DNA of 64,000 nt from Pseudevernia furfuracea (GCA_022315425.1 JAIUPT010000015.1:1-64000); one strand, 5' to 3'; positions 24,378 through 37,889 are shown, counted from the first letter of the stretch. A program made the numbers and translations. Notes: generated by a model not told the origin, from the letters alone.

Positions 24378-25262
24378 TGTTAACAACTTAGTTAAAAAAG
24401 CTAATCTCGAGAATGTCTGCGCTTGATAGTCTTAGACACTCTATTTAGATATTAATTTTAACAATTATCTTTCTCTTTATAAAGCTCGTTCTCGAGTTTC
24501 AAAGATAAAAATGATAATATTTCTTAAAGAATCTTTTGATTCGCATTAACGATTTTTAAGAGTATTCTTTATTCGATTTCGAATTTTTTAGAGATTTCGT
24601 ATTCGATACTTTCGAATAGAGTGTCTCGCTCGAATTCTTATTTAAATTCTTTAAAGACTTCTCGCGAAAATAAGATTTCTTCACTTATTCTAGATCTGTG
24701 ATCTCGTTATAACGTATTATAGCTGATTTTATTTTAAGAACTTTTGTTTAAATTCTTTAAAGCTTTTAGAGCTTCTTATTCGATCTAAATACTTTAGATT
24801 TATATTATTTCGATATTTTAAGAGAATCACTTAAAATATCGTACTTATATTCGATGCTTTCGAAGCTTTTTGATCGTAATGAATCTTTTATATAAAGTAT
24901 TTTATTCGAAAAATTTATTTAAATAAAGCGTTTTATTCGAAATTATTTATTTTTGTCTCGATAATAAAATTCTTTAAATCGTTTTTAACTTCGAAGTTCT
25001 TTAAAATTTCAATTTTTTCTCTTTAAAAAAGTTTATCTTTAATCTTTTAAGATTTCGAATCTCGACTCTTATAGATTAAGCGTTTCACTTTCGATTAATT
25101 TTTTAAACTAGACTCTCTTAATTGCGTTTCGAGATAATCGACTAATTCAATTCGAAAATCAAAGCGCAGATACTATTATTAACAACTTAGTTAAAAAAGC
25201 TAACTCCGAGAGTGTCTGCGCTTGATAATTTTAGACACTCTATTTAAATACTAATTCTAATA
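24378..25262. mobile_element. miniature LTR element (TRIM-like), 86-bp terminal direct repeats
   Basis: Two 86-bp direct repeats (24378-24463 and 25177-25262) start TGTTAACAAC/TATTAACAAC and flank 713 bp of AT-rich DNA without coding capacity. The flanks are ATAAG (24373-24377) and GCAAG (25263-25267), which differ only by transitions, so a 5-bp target duplication altered by RIP is plausible. The element sits inside a long-TIR/R1 copy. Size and structure match terminal-repeat retrotransposons in miniature, which depend on another element for movement. Confidence 0.7.
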
Positions 25263-25425
25263 GCAAGACTTATATATATAAATTTTTAATAAGGGCGCTC
25301 GAGAGATCTAGCGAGCTAACAAAGCGAATCTAATTAAAAAGCGTAACTTAATCGATTTTTTGATTGACTATATATATAAATTTAAGATATTTTAACTTAG
25401 CTCTATCTTATAATATTAGAGACAT
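25263..25425 (+). repeat. dispersed repeat R1 fragment, copy 5
   Basis: The end part of R1 (GATCTAGCGAGCTAACAAAG ... CTATCTTA) continues on the right side of the miniature LTR element. Its matching left part is at about 24119-24377. Confidence 0.6.
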
Positions 25426-28400
25426 TTAACACTCTCTATATAATTATCTCGCTTATATATAGTCTTAAATTCTATACTCTTATTAAATCTAATATAAATA
25501 TAAGAGCGAGTTATTTACTTAAAAGATAAATAAATTTATTCACTCTTTAAGTAAACGTAACGTGCTCGCTTATTCTCGCTTAACTAATTTCTTATACTTC
25601 TTTTGATATAGTTATAAAGTATATTGACTAATTAAGAATATATATTTTTATTAGTTATCAAATAAAACTTCTTATACTTTAAACGCGTCTTTTAAAGATA
25701 TCTTAACTCGACGTTATAAATACTTACTTCGTTGATTTTGATTAATTTAATCAAGACGCTATTATGTCTAATTAGTTATTATTAAAAGATAGTTTCATAA
25801 ATATATAGTCTTCTTCAACGTCGATAACTAAAGAACTTTCGTTTATAACGAATATCTTGTAATAAAGTGAGCATTTTCGATATTAAATAAGTAATAATAC
25901 TTATTAGTCGTTTTATTCTTAATACTCTTCGTCTTATAGTCAGACGTTCTATACTTAAATAATATTATATTATATATTAAATTCTTCTTAGTCGATGTCT
26001 ATTAACTTCGATTCATATTATTAACTCGATACTTTAATATCGTAACGAGTATTTAATCAAAACTTTTTAAGTTTAGAAAATTCTTCTAATAGTTAGAAAT
26101 TCTTAAATCTCGTTTCTCTAAATTCGACTTCTTTAATTATCTTAAATATTATTAATCATAAAGCTTAAAATACGAAGATATAGCTCGTCTCTTTTAAATT
26201 AAAGAATTCGAAGAAAAAGTTTAAGAAAGAATAAGAAAATACGTTTATATAAATATTAAGCGAGAAGTCTGAGCAGAAAGTAAAACGATCTAAGAGAGAT
26301 CGATAGTTTAATAAGTTAAATATAATTAATAAAGAGAAGCTATGTCTAATTAGAATATATTATAAGCATAAAATAAATTATAAGTTTAATAATAAAGAAC
26401 ACTTTTAAGATAAAATCATTAAATTACTAAAGCAAGAGACTAATTATATATTAAGTGAGTCGCGTTATATCTTAACTCGATAAGTTAAGACTCGTATTAA
26501 TGAATTAATGAACGAAGAACTTGAATCTAATAACGAAGAACTTAAAAAAGACTTTAAAGTAATAATTAAAGAGTTTATTAAACGATAAAACTTAGTTATT
26601 AAAAATATTTAAGATTAGATCAAGTTTAAAGCATAGCAGATATAATAGAGTTTTAAGATATTAAGACTAAAAAGTAATATAGTGTTTATAATCGACGACG
26701 AATTTATTTTAGAATAAAATGCATTAGCTCGAGCTCTTTCGACGTCGACTCGAAAAAGTATATTATTAATTATATTAAATAAAGAAAGAGATAAGAGAAA
26801 GCGTGATAACGATAATAAGTTATTAAGAGAGATAACTTAATTGACTAAAAGCAACGAGAGAAGTGTTAATATTATAACGAAGACTATTCGTAATTAATGA
26901 TCTTCGAACAATCAGATAATAGATCTTCGAGATAAGATTAACTCACTAAAGTCTGATATTAAAGATATCAAGAGTGATTTAAATAAAATAATATCTCTTT
27001 TTAGTAACTTCGTAGAGAGCGCAAATTTCTTAAAAACGACGATAATATCTTTTTAAAATTAAGAGTTAGATTCTAAGACTTTTTCTTATATATATATATA
27101 TACAAATATTTAATAACGAATATATTTAAATAACTTAACTATATCAAATAAGATCTAAATATTTTTTTAAAAGTTAAAGCAATTCTTATATTATAAACTT
27201 TTTAAGAGAAAATCTTATAAAAAATACGAAAAAGAAAAAGCTTTATTAAACAACTTGATATACTTACTTCTTAGTTAATTAAGGCGCTTTAAAAAATATA
27301 AATACTATAGATATTACTCTTTCTATTTCGTTAGAGTTATTATAAATAAATTTTAAGTAATTATAAAGCGATAAAAGTTAAGAAAGACTTCTTTACGAAG
27401 ATAATAATAAGATTATTTTTTAACGAATTTAACTATTCTTGATATTATAAATACTTTAAAGAGTAATTTATAAAATATTAACAATAAGTATAAAGAAGTT
27501 CTTTTGTAATTAAGAAACTAAGATATTATATTTAAGAAATAAAGCAAAAAATCAATTTCGCGTAAAGAAATTAAAAACTTGAATACTTAAAAAAAATTCA
27601 CAATAGCGACAACAAGATTATAAATCTTTAGATTTGAATCGTTTATAAGATAATATATATAGATCAAGAAAAAGAAAAAAAAAGTCTTATATATAACTAT
27701 ATAATTGTTAACACTATTTTAAAATTCGAATATTATCTTCTTATTATTAACTTTCTGCTTCGTCTAATTTAGTCTTAAATAATTCTTCACATTTAAAAAT
27801 GCAATTCGAAATCGTTAACTAATTTGATTCTCTCGCAAACACGTTTAGATATTAATTAACAACACGAAGATAGTATAATAAATAGCGATATTCTAATCTA
27901 CTTTTAAGTCTATATGAAATTCATTTCACGTTCAAAGATTCTAATGTAGAGCAAATTCGTATTTTATCTCGATACGAAGTCGTAACATTCGTATATTATA
28001 GACGTATTATGCTAAAGTTCGAGATTTCTTAAAATAACTCTTAAACGATCTTATAATTTTATATATTGTAATATATATAGAATCGTTATATAGATATGAT
28101 ATAAGAAAAGAACAACGATTAATATTAATAGCTCGTAATCTATCTTATAATTAAGATAATTGTATTATTTATTAGTTATCTCGTCTATTAATATATAATC
28201 TTATAAGACTAGAAATTAGCTCATCAGACGTTACAATTAACTGATATTTATAATTATACTTTCGTTTGTGATCTAAATAGTATTACTATTAATCTATTTT
28301 GAGTCGATATATAATATTAAGTATATCGTTAATTTATTCTTAAAAGCATTTGCTTTTTTTCTTATCGAATATAGTTCGAGCGTATTTCGATAATTACTTA

Positions 28401-30165
28401 AATGTGAAACGATCTTTATCTTATTTAAGCTTTCGTCGATATTTATAATATAAATAAATATTATTATTATTAAAAACGATTAATAGTTAAATTTTATTAT
28501 AATTAAAGTTAATTATTATTTATTAATATCGTGTGAGAAAGAAGAGTCGAACTAATATTATCTTAATTGCTTACTCAGAAATAATTCGAATTCGATTACG
28601 AAAGCGAAGCTTATTTAGTCTTAAGAATAATAAAAAGATCTTAGTCTCGTCAGACGTGAATCTTATTAAATAATAGATTAAAACGATATTTATCTCACGA
28701 ATTGATAGGGCATAAAATTCAGAGATTCAGCCTTATAGTCTCACTATCAAAAATCATCAAAATAACGCGTCTTTCAAATAGTTAAATAACACTATTTAAT
28801 AACACTACCATGCCTCGCAATAAGGTGTCAAATGATTTAGACCATATAAGACAGAATTTAAAGCCCACAAAGGTCCCAAAAGAACCTCCCTCAAAGTCAT
28901 AATCATTGTCTAAGTTTATCCCTACGAAAATCACCAAGTCATATTCTAATGACCAGGGTCAATTGTCAGCTACCGTTGCTCTCAATAATTTCTATGTTAT
29001 TTTCAGCTTGTTTTTTAGCGAAGAGACTCTAAAAGTACTCGTGCAGCATATAAATGAGTATGCTTTCTTGTATTCAGAGCCTGAAAAGCCTGAGACACGT
29101 ACTTGATTTCCCACTACAGTCAAAGAATTTCGAGCCTACTTAGGGGTGTTCATTTGAATGAGTCTATATTCGAAGTCTGATATCAAAGAATTCTGAAATA
29201 CGAATCCTCTTAAGGAAGCCGTTCATGAGCAGATTTTGAAGCATATTAGTCTCAAAAGATGACAACAAATAGACAGATTTCTTCATGTCTCAAAGCTCAT
29301 ATCCCCTGATCAAAAGGAAAGCACATTTGACAAATTGAAACTTCTAAGCGATACGCTTCGACAGATCTTCAAAAAGTACTGAAAAGCGAGCACACATTTA
29401 GCTATTGATAAGACAATATAGCGATTTATAAGACGTGTCAAAGAGATTGTGAATATTTCTAGCAAATCAACATCAGAGAACTTCAAGATTTGAATTCTGG
29501 TCAATTAGAGTTATATATTAGACTAAATATATTATGTTAAGGGTCAGAAAAGAGGCGAGGGACCTCAGGATTTGAACGATTATTGAACTGATGACTTGAA
29601 ATTCAATCGAACTCGAACTGTTGTTCTAGACTTGGTGACTTAGGACGATATTGCTAGAGATTATTTTTATATTCTATGGCTAAACAATCTGTTCTCGAAA
29701 GGTCGATTATTTTCACAGCTTGATTATGAAGGATTCGAAGCAGCTGAAACTATGCGTGTTACAACTACGAAAAGCGAGAATTTAGAGATCACGAAGAATA
29801 TTAAGACATAACGAAAATAGGTAGAGTCACGTCGAGATCTAAAAGAGAGAATTCTAAAGCTTAGAATCAAGTGAAACTCGGCTCTGAAATGAGGCAAATT
29901 GTATAAAAGTCTATTAGAGAATAAGAAAGTTATGCAATTTGACTAAAAAGATCAAAATGTGATGTTATTTATGATCACTATCTTAAATGATCAGAAAATA
30001 GTAAAACGTCTTCGTCGAAGATCAGCAAAAACAGTCACAAATGCACGTACTTCTAGAGCTATGTTTGAAGATCAGGCCCGAAAAGAGCTTTCTATCTCCG
30101 AGTTTATTAACATGTATAATCATTATATGAACGAGGTTGACAATGCGAATTAATTGCGTTGTTAT

Positions 30166-30371
30166 TGTTACGAGCGTATCTCGCATCCCTTGGTGACATC
30201 TGCCTGTGTTAGCATTCCTTTGTTGACACACTATCCCTTTTAGGCTTAGCGTGCCTTGGCAGGTTCACTCAGCCATACATATATGGTCTTCCCTCCCAGT
30301 ACATAGTTGTTCTGTATCTAGTTGTCTTATTCAATACACCTACATGACTTGACTCTGTACTGGTTCTGACA
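30166..30371 (+). repeat. gypsy 5-prime LTR
   Basis: 206 bp, TGTTACGAGCG ... TGGTTCTGACA. It contains ACATATATGG, likely part of the promoter region. It differs from the 3-prime LTR at few positions, seen as C/T and A/G exchanges. Confidence 0.92.
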
Positions 30372-31098
30372 CTACAACTAGATCACCCTCACTTTATTCG
30401 TGACAGCAATCGAATTCAAAGAAGTTGACTGACAGAAGCTTTGTCAAGAACTTAGTATTGATGAGACATCGTATCCCTGAGTTAGTCTATCATACAGATA
30501 AATCGTTTTCAAGGCGAAAAACGATCTCGTGACAGTCAGAGAATAAAGAATAGCTGGAATATTCGTAAGGTTAGCGAATGAGAAAGAAATCACCAAAACC
30601 AACCATCATAAAAAATTTTCCCAACCACACATTCAAATCGAGTTCTGAACGTCTTATTCCAAGAACAAAACGTTTCAATACAAGGAATCTAAACGGCGCT
30701 CGATTCGGTTCACAAACGTCTTCACAGTACCCTCCGCAAGAAAATCTTCTCTGAGGCTGATACTGCTTCTCTGCTCGCAAATTCTACTCCGCCGGGGCTT
30801 CACATCTGAATTTGTCAACAAACCACCTCATCAGAACAACATCTTCACAAAGAACACACTTTAAAGTATTCACATTCTTTGCTAGGTGTCAAACGGTCAG
30901 CAAATAAAAAAGTTATATCAGAAACAAAGAAAATCGACATCTCGTAGCTTTTTGACACTTTTTTCTTTTAACATTAGAACAAAAACGGAAACACTTCGAT
31001 TCTCTCTAACATCTTTTATTCGACTGCCGCCTTACTTTTCGAAGTAACTTGAGCACTCTCTTCTTCTTTTCTTTTCTCTTCAAAGAAAATCATTTAAC

Positions 31099-34000
31099 AT
31101 GTCAGAAAGCACGAACACAAAAGACGTATTCAAGACAGTGAAGAAGCAAGCAAAGGATAGGCGCTATTCGATCGTGTCAGAAAATGACGCCACTGACATA
31201 GAGGACGTCTGGAAGATTTCCAACGTTGCCCAGTTGCAACAGTGGTCTCAGGAGCGACCAAACGATGTCATGAAAATGCTAATGAACCTTCGCTATGAGC
31301 GAGACCAGTGTCTTCATGTAGACATTCACTACGACACGTTGAGCAAAGAGAAGTCTCGCGTCGAGGAAGAGAGAGATCAATTGTATAAAGAAGTCGATCG
31401 TCTCCAGATTAAACTCTTTGAATCTCACGACATCATTCGTGTATATAAGAAGAAGTACCTGAATGTAGAACATGCACAACTCAATTCGGACGAGTCTATC
31501 AAGCAGGCTGAGTCTGGTCAGGCCTCCTCCGCTCTCGCCTCCGTCGAAGTTCCTTCTGCAACCAACAAGACGAAGAAGTTCACTCGCATGCCGGACTCAG
31601 CAATGTTTACAGACGATATAGACCCTACTTGATAGGTCTGATCGAACGTCATTCTGAACAAACTCATAGTTAACGAAGACCACTATTCAACTAAGCGGTC
31701 TAAGATTATCTATGTCGTCAACCGTGTTGGAGGCGATGCCCAGGAGACAGTCGTTATTCGTCGTCAATTCGACTCCTCCAATCCATATATGATAGTTAAG
31801 GACGTCATGGATGACCTCGCTGAGTTCTATTAGAACATCGACCGTCGCGCAAACGCTAGGCGGGAATATGACTCTCTGACTCAACAGCCAGAGCTACCTT
31901 TCCGCGATTTCTTCACAAAATTCAAGCGATTAGGTGAAGAGCTGGCTATCAATAAGAGCACGCTAATGAATGATCTCGCAAAGAAATTGAATCCCAAACT
32001 CAACACCAAATTTATCGGTGTCAGCGGCCTTAGTGCAAATTTCATCACACTTCTCTCAATGAGAGACTACTTGATCAAGACGGACAACACTCTGCGGTTC
32101 TAGGATCTCGATAAACAGACGGAACTCGCTAAACAGGCTCTGGTTCAAAAGAAGACCTATACATCTCGCTTCGGTCGTCTTTCACTCAGCTATGTCGTCT
32201 CGATAAGACGTATTACTCTCGTTGTTACATCGGTCACATTATTCATCTCTGTTAGCAAGATATCTTTCACTTCTGTGGTCAAGGTTAAGAAAGAGTATGT
32301 GTGCTTTTAATGTGGACGTTCGGGCCATCAGAAGAAGGACTGTTCAAATGAGTAGACCCAGGTCGGAAAGAAAGCAGCGTTGGACGCTAGACTGCATGTC
32401 ATTGAGGCTTATGACACTGAGGACCTCATTGACAACGAGGAACAGTATCACGATGCTGAGTCTGGCGACTCTTTCGACTCGGGAAACGCCTAGCCTCTTT
32501 CAAAGACACGGAAAGAGGCAACGACGAAGTGTGCCTAGTGGATACTCTCAACGATTCATTGGCACGCCGTTCATTTCGGACAGTGGCTACACTATTCTCA
32601 CAGGATAAGAAATGCGTTTTCAAGGACACCCTGGTCGATAGCGGCTGCACGGGGGTCAACATCGTTCTTAATGAGTCTCGCGTGGCTCAAGTATGCAAAG
32701 AATTGGAACTCGAAGTAGTCTCACTGTCTGTATTTAAGTCATTGCGAGGCTATGATGGAAAACTGTTCAAGAGACCTATTACATACTGTCTCCTTTCTGA
32801 ACTGAACGTCAATGGTCATAGAGAAGGGACATGTCTTATGTTGATCGCTTTCATATAATACGACTTGATATTGAGTAAATCATGGATGAACAAGCATGGA
32901 GTCTTGCTGAATATGTTAAAGAATAAGATTCTATTCGTGCTCGGTCGTTGCGAGCACGATAAGAATCAAACGTTACCACCGAAGAATTTGTCTTTCTTGT
33001 CTACATCAAGTCCATCAAGTTCATTAATATCTTTCTCATCTACTCTCAAGCGATCTTCGACTTCTACGTGCGAAGACGAGGACTACGAGATCGTCTTCGA
33101 GTCATTATCCTTCTCTGAGCAGCCTTCTAAATCACGAAGAACTTTTAATTCAAGGATCGCAAAGGAACAACGAACCTCGTCATCAGATGCACTGAATATC
33201 GTAGAAATAGAAGCATCTGCGTTTCATATGCTGGCAAGTAATAAGACAAACAAGTTATTCAGTATAACATCAAGCGAGATTCATAACTCTATATCGCCAT
33301 CGTTCGTTCGAAACTCGCGGATATCAGTCAATGGATCGTGTCTATATTATTCGAAACTCAAATACAAGAAATGCTGTGAATTATACACGGCTGTTCGAGT
33401 CAATAACACGGAGAAATTAACCCCCGAGAACGTCAAGAAGAAGTTGTCGGAGGAATACCATGACTTCTTAGACGTATTCGACAGGTCTAAGGCAGACGAA
33501 TTGCCTCCTTATCGAGAATGTGATCACAAATTGGAATTTATAGACGGGGCTGACAAGGCAAAACTTCCTCGCAGCCGCATCTATCCCATTTCGGGCCCAA
33601 AGTTGAAACAGGTCAAGAAGTATTTGGACGAGCATTTGAAGAAAGGCTTCATAGTCCCCAGCCAAGCATCATTCGCCTCCCCCATACTATTCGCTGAGAA
33701 GTCAAATGGTGGTCTGCGATTTTGTGTCGACTACAGAAGACTCAATCAAATAACAAAGCGGAACCGCTATCCCATTCCCCTGATAGACGAAGTTCTCGCC
33801 AGAATCCAGGGTTGTAAGTACATGACACGCCTCGATATCATAGCCGCATTTAACAAACTCCGAATGCACTCTGACAGCGAAGATTTCACTACGTTTATCA
33901 CGTCTCTTGATGCTTACAAGTATCGGGTATTGTCATTCGAACTGATCAATGGGCCCGCCAATTATCAGCAGTACATGAATGATATTCTTTTCGACTACCT

Positions 34001-36419
34001 GAATGACTTCTGCCAGGCATATCTGAACGATATTCTCATTTACAGCAAGACCAAGAAGGAACACGTCAAACATGTCCGACTTATCCTTCAGAGACTACGA
34101 GAGGCCGGCCTACAGGTGAACATTCTCAAGTGCGAATTCCACGTCTAAGAGATCAAATTCTTGGGGCTTCTCATATCCATCGAAGGTCTACGAATGGATC
34201 CGAGTAAAGTTGACGCAGTGGTCGACTGGCGTACATCGATCAATCTCAAGGAAACTCAGTCCTTCGTTGACTTTTGCAATTTTTATAGACGGTTTATCAA
34301 AGACTTCTCGAAAATTGTTAAATCACTCGTTCGCCTCACACGCAAAGATGTCATTTTTGAGTGGTCTACTGCATGTTAGCAAGCATTCAATCAACTTAAA
34401 ATAGTAGTCACCCAGGCCTCAGCCTTACGTTATTTTGACAGGTTCAAAGAGGTTATACTCGAGATCGACTCTTTCTATTACGTCAACGATGGGGTTCTTT
34501 CCCAATATGACGACGAAGGAGTCTTACACCCGGTTGCTTTCTATAACAAGAACCTTACATCGACGGAATGTAATTATCAAATCTACGACAAGGAGTTGCT
34601 GGCCATTATTCGTTGCCTCGAGCACTGGCGACCCGAATTGGAATGCACGGACGTTTCAGTCAAGATCTTCACTGACCACAAGGGTCTAATGTACTTCGCC
34701 GAAGGAAGAGATCTTAGCCGTCGACAGGTCCGTTATTTGGATATGCTTTTCGAATACAATATCAAAATAGTCTACAGACCTGGTTCATAAAATGTTAAGG
34801 CAGACGCTCTTACCAGAATGGCTGGATCAAAACCTAGCAGTTTCAACGACGAAAGGGTTAGACAACAGTATCAAATTATTTTAACTCCAGATCGCTTGGA
34901 ACTCGATGACACGGAATACGTCATCAATGCAATTGACGACCTCATTTATCATAGAGTGGTCATCGTTAATAAGGATGACGAGGAGTGCTCTGAAATTCGT
35001 GACGCGATTATCGAAGGCAAGGAGAAACTGAATGGCATCACCCTCGTCAAATGCTCGGTGGACGACGGTATACTGTATCATAAGGACAGGCTATGGGTCT
35101 CTCAGTAAATGTACACTGATCTCATTATCGAGATTCATGACCAACCCGCTTGCGATCATCCAGGGGTTAATCGAACGTATGAGTTGCTCCGTCGTGAATA
35201 CTACTGGCGAGGCATGAAGAACACGGTGATCACTTACATTCGTAACTGCTACAAATGTCAGAGGTTCAAGGCGTCTAGAGATCGCGAATACGGTCTAATT
35301 CAGCCTCTCTTAATTCCACAGAAACGTTGGTAGGACATATTTATGGATTTTATCGTCGGCCTGTCACAATCGAAAGGACATAACGTCATTTTTGTAGTAG
35401 TGGATCGGCTGACCAAGAAACGTTACTATATTTCATACACTGTCACTAACGAAGACACCTCAGTCGAATACACTACGAAAATGCTCGTCAATCATATCTT
35501 TCGCCTTCACGAACTATCGTCATCAATAGTATCGAATCGAGATTCTTAGTTTGTTATCACTGTGTGAAAGTCTTTCTGCACACGCCTTGACATTACAGCA
35601 AAACTATTCATCGCATTTCACTCTCAGACAGACGGTCAGACCGAACGCAGCAACCAAGACCTTGAACGTCACCTGCGGACCTATTGCAACTATATGCAAG
35701 ACGACTGGGCTAAGTGAATATTCATGGCGGAATTCGCAGACAACGACGGAGTCTCGTCGTTCATCGAAGTCACCCCGTTCTATGTCAATAAAGGATTTTA
35801 TTCACGTATAAGCTTCAGTAAGGACTTCACGGCCTACGCTATCACTCGAAAACGCCTAGACGCCGCCAAGGCCGAAAACATTGCTGACAACATGCAGAAG
35901 GTCTTGGAATACATCCGAGACAACATGGATAGAGCTCAAAAAGCCATGATTGCCCAGGTAAATCAGCATAGACTGGACGTCAAATTCAAGGAAGGAGATT
36001 TGATCTTCCTCAACAGCAAAAACATCATCAGCACCCGACCTTCCAAGAAACTTGATGACAAGAAATATGGTCCATTCAAGATCAAGGCCTTGGTAGGTTC
36101 GTCGTATAGACTGGAACTGCCCAAAACCATGCGAATACATGACGTTTTCAGCCCCAAATTGTTGAGTCTAGCCGCCACAGACCCCTTACCGGGCCAGAAG
36201 AATCCTCCCCCGAAGCCAACAATGGTTGACGGCTTGGAAGAATGGGTAGTAGACGACATCCTCGCTTCCAAAAAGCCTTGGGGCCGACTCAAATACCAAG
36301 TCAATTGGGAAGGCTTTGACAAAGACCTCACCTGGTATGACGCCGACAGGGGCGAGTTCGACAACGCCAAGGACGTCGTCGAAGAATTCCATAAGAAATA
36401 CCCCAAGGCCCTTCGCTAG
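31099..36419 (+). pseudogene. Ty3/gypsy gag-pol with chromodomain, multiple nonsense codons
   Basis: Gag starts at 31099 (MSESTNTKDVFKTVKK), has a coiled-coil-like stretch, and ends in a CCHC knuckle near 32300 (CF*CGRSGHQKKDC, with TAA at 32308). Pol continues in another frame, so a shift lies between about 32440 and 32525. Protease: LVDSGCTG with the Asp at 32637. RT: CVDYRRLN near 33725 and the catalytic box at 34020 reads YLND instead of YLDD. RNase H: around 34440-34790 (FTDHKGL). Integrase: HHCC zinc region near 35140-35270, first Asp at 35346, Glu in the TDGQTERSN block near 35635. Chromodomain: WVVDDILASKK to FHKKYPKA, about 36240-36416. Stops, for example at 31630, 31831, 32859, 34146, 34377, 34788, 35106, 35331, 35547 and 35715, all suit C-to-T or G-to-A origin. 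Confidence 0.9.
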
Positions 36420-37035
36420 ACGATCCAACGTCTACAAATACTGCAATACTCAGTCTCAGGCCTGCGTTCACCTCTCAGAACCCTTCCGCCCACTACCCGA
36501 CTAGGCGTCTGTCCCGCAGGTCCCCCTGGTCCCATAACCCTGCCCAGTACTTCCTGGACCCTATTACACCTTCAGCAATGGCCCTGAGGCACCGGATCAG
36601 GCCAATCCTGCTGCAATAGAAGGCAAATGTTGCGTCGACACTGAGAAAGCAACGACGTGACGTCTTTAGCGCGCGGCTAACGGTTCGGGTCGTCTAACGA
36701 ACCAATAATAGGCCTTCATTCAGCGATTTTCTTCTCCGGCCGCAAATCAACTTTCTTGTAGGCCACCTACACCAAAAACCATTAATTGCCATCATTTCTT
36801 CAACTCTTCACCAATGGAGGCCATTCCAGCACCTCTGCGACCGCATGACGTCATGCTAGCGACATGGCATCGCCAAGACGTCATCGGAGCAACTGGGTGT
36901 CAGCTCCACAGCAGAAAAGGATAGCGCCAGCCCCCAGCACCATGTTTTCTGCTTTTTGTCTTTCTTGCACTTGCATGCATAGCGAACGACTCTAGTACAG
37001 CCATGAGAACATGTCTTTTCGGAGGGGGGGGGTAG

Positions 37036-37241
37036 TGTTACGAGCGTACCCCGCATCCCTTGGTGACACCTGCCTGTGTTAGCATTCCTTTGTTGACACA
37101 CTATCCCTTTTAGGCTTAGCGTGCCTTGGCAGGTTCACTCAGCCATACATATATGGCCTTCCCTCCCAGTACATAGTTGTTCTGTATCTAGTTGTCTTAT
37201 TCAATACACCTACATGACTTGACTCTGTACTGGTCCTGACA
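37036..37241 (+). repeat. gypsy 3-prime LTR, preceded by polypurine tract
   Basis: 206 bp, TGTTACGAGCG ... TGGTCCTGACA. The G-run at about 37021-37032 (GGAGGGGGGGGG followed by TAG) just before the LTR is the expected polypurine tract for plus-strand priming. Confidence 0.92.
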
Positions 37242-37341
37242 ATTATTACAATACACAACGAGTACATTTCAAGAACTGGAAGTCACTGTGACATTTTCTA
37301 TTGAATATTATCGTCGTCAACAGCTATAAAATAGCTCATTG

Positions 37342-37529
37342 TGTTACGAGCGTACCCCGCATCCCTTTGACACATGCCTTCCTTTGACACTTCCCTTTTA
37401 GGCTTAGCGTGTCTTGGCAGGTTCACTCCGCCATACATATATGGCCCTCCCTCCCAGTCCATAGTTGCTCCTCATCTAGTTGTCTCATTCTATACACCTA
37501 CATGACTTGACTCTGTACTGGTCCTGACA
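37342..37529 (+). repeat. solo LTR, gypsy family, with exact target duplication
   Basis: 188 bp, TGTTACGAGCG ... TGGTCCTGACA, flanked on both sides by CATTG (37337-37341 and 37530-37534). It interrupts the piggyBac-like frame a second time. It is close to unmutated, so it is young; it is the product of LTR-LTR recombination of a complete element. Confidence 0.92.
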
Positions 37530-37889
37530 CATTGTACTTCGAAGAGACTTCGTGCTGAGTTCTGAAAGCATCGAAGTCACAGAGAGTTTCGTGTCAAACT
37601 TTTCAATCAATTATTCGAAAATTCTAAGCGATTAACAGATCTTCCCAGCTCAGTCAAAGAGTCTCTGTCAACACGAGTACATTCGGCACTCGCTCGTGAT
37701 CATAATAGACTAGAACGTATGAGAAACAAGTCTAAATACTGCGTACCATGCTCATATATGGGGAGAAAAGTACCAAATCCAGTCAAAATTAGAAAGTTAT
37801 TATTGAAATTATCAAATAATTCAGTCAGATCACGAGATTTGAACAAAAGAAAACGGCGACAGTGAGTCTCTAGAAGTATTCATGACTGT

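Larger units (their letters stand above)
15931..28700. other. AT-rich RIP-altered block
   Basis: GC drops sharply near 15950 and stays very low for about 12.8 kb. There is no open frame of useful length. Recognisable contents are a solo LTR (17186), copies of the long-TIR element and its R1 body (16.8-20.1 kb and 24.1-25.4 kb) and a miniature LTR element (24378). Segments at about 21.2-22.4 kb are slightly less AT-rich. The stretch 26.2-27.1 kb reads like a decayed coding region rich in Lys/Glu, possibly a gag, not identifiable. In 22.5-24.1 kb I see nothing beyond decay. Confidence 0.8.
30166..37241 (+). mobile_element. Ty3/gypsy chromovirus retrotransposon, full length, defective
   Basis: 7076 bp with two 206-bp LTRs, gag, protease, RT, RNase H, integrase and a C-terminal chromodomain, in the order typical of Ty3/gypsy chromoviruses of fungi. 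It is flanked by GTTAT (30161-30165) and ATTAT (37242-37246), a 5-bp target duplication with one G/A difference. It inserted into the piggyBac-like gene. It is far less AT-rich than the host DNA, so it is younger, but all main frames have stops of the Trp/Gln type. The chromodomain is expected to steer integration to marked heterochromatin, which fits its location. Confidence 0.92.
28810..37865 (+). pseudogene. piggyBac-like transposase, RIP-altered and split by two LTR insertions
   Basis: Coding segments are 28810-30165, 37247-37341 and 37535-37862, with the stop at 37863-37865. Read together they give the fungal piggyBac-derived transposase layout: a variable N-terminus (MPRNKVSNDL), the block FRAYLGVFI, then ISLKR, a DDE-type region with LAIDKTI near 29400, and a C-terminal MNEVDNAN-type segment that normally precedes the LRxYY motif. 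Stops fall at expected Trp and Gln codons, typical of RIP. A full gypsy element sits between 30165 and 37242, and a solo LTR between 37341 and 37530. Both insertions interrupt the frame without net loss apart from the target duplication. No TTAA-bounded ends were found. Confidence 0.8.

Noticed and set aside
31279..36428. Several open frames antisense to or out of frame with the gypsy gag-pol
   Set aside because: They are shadows of the pol frame; the sense strand carries protease, RT, integrase and chromodomain motifs.
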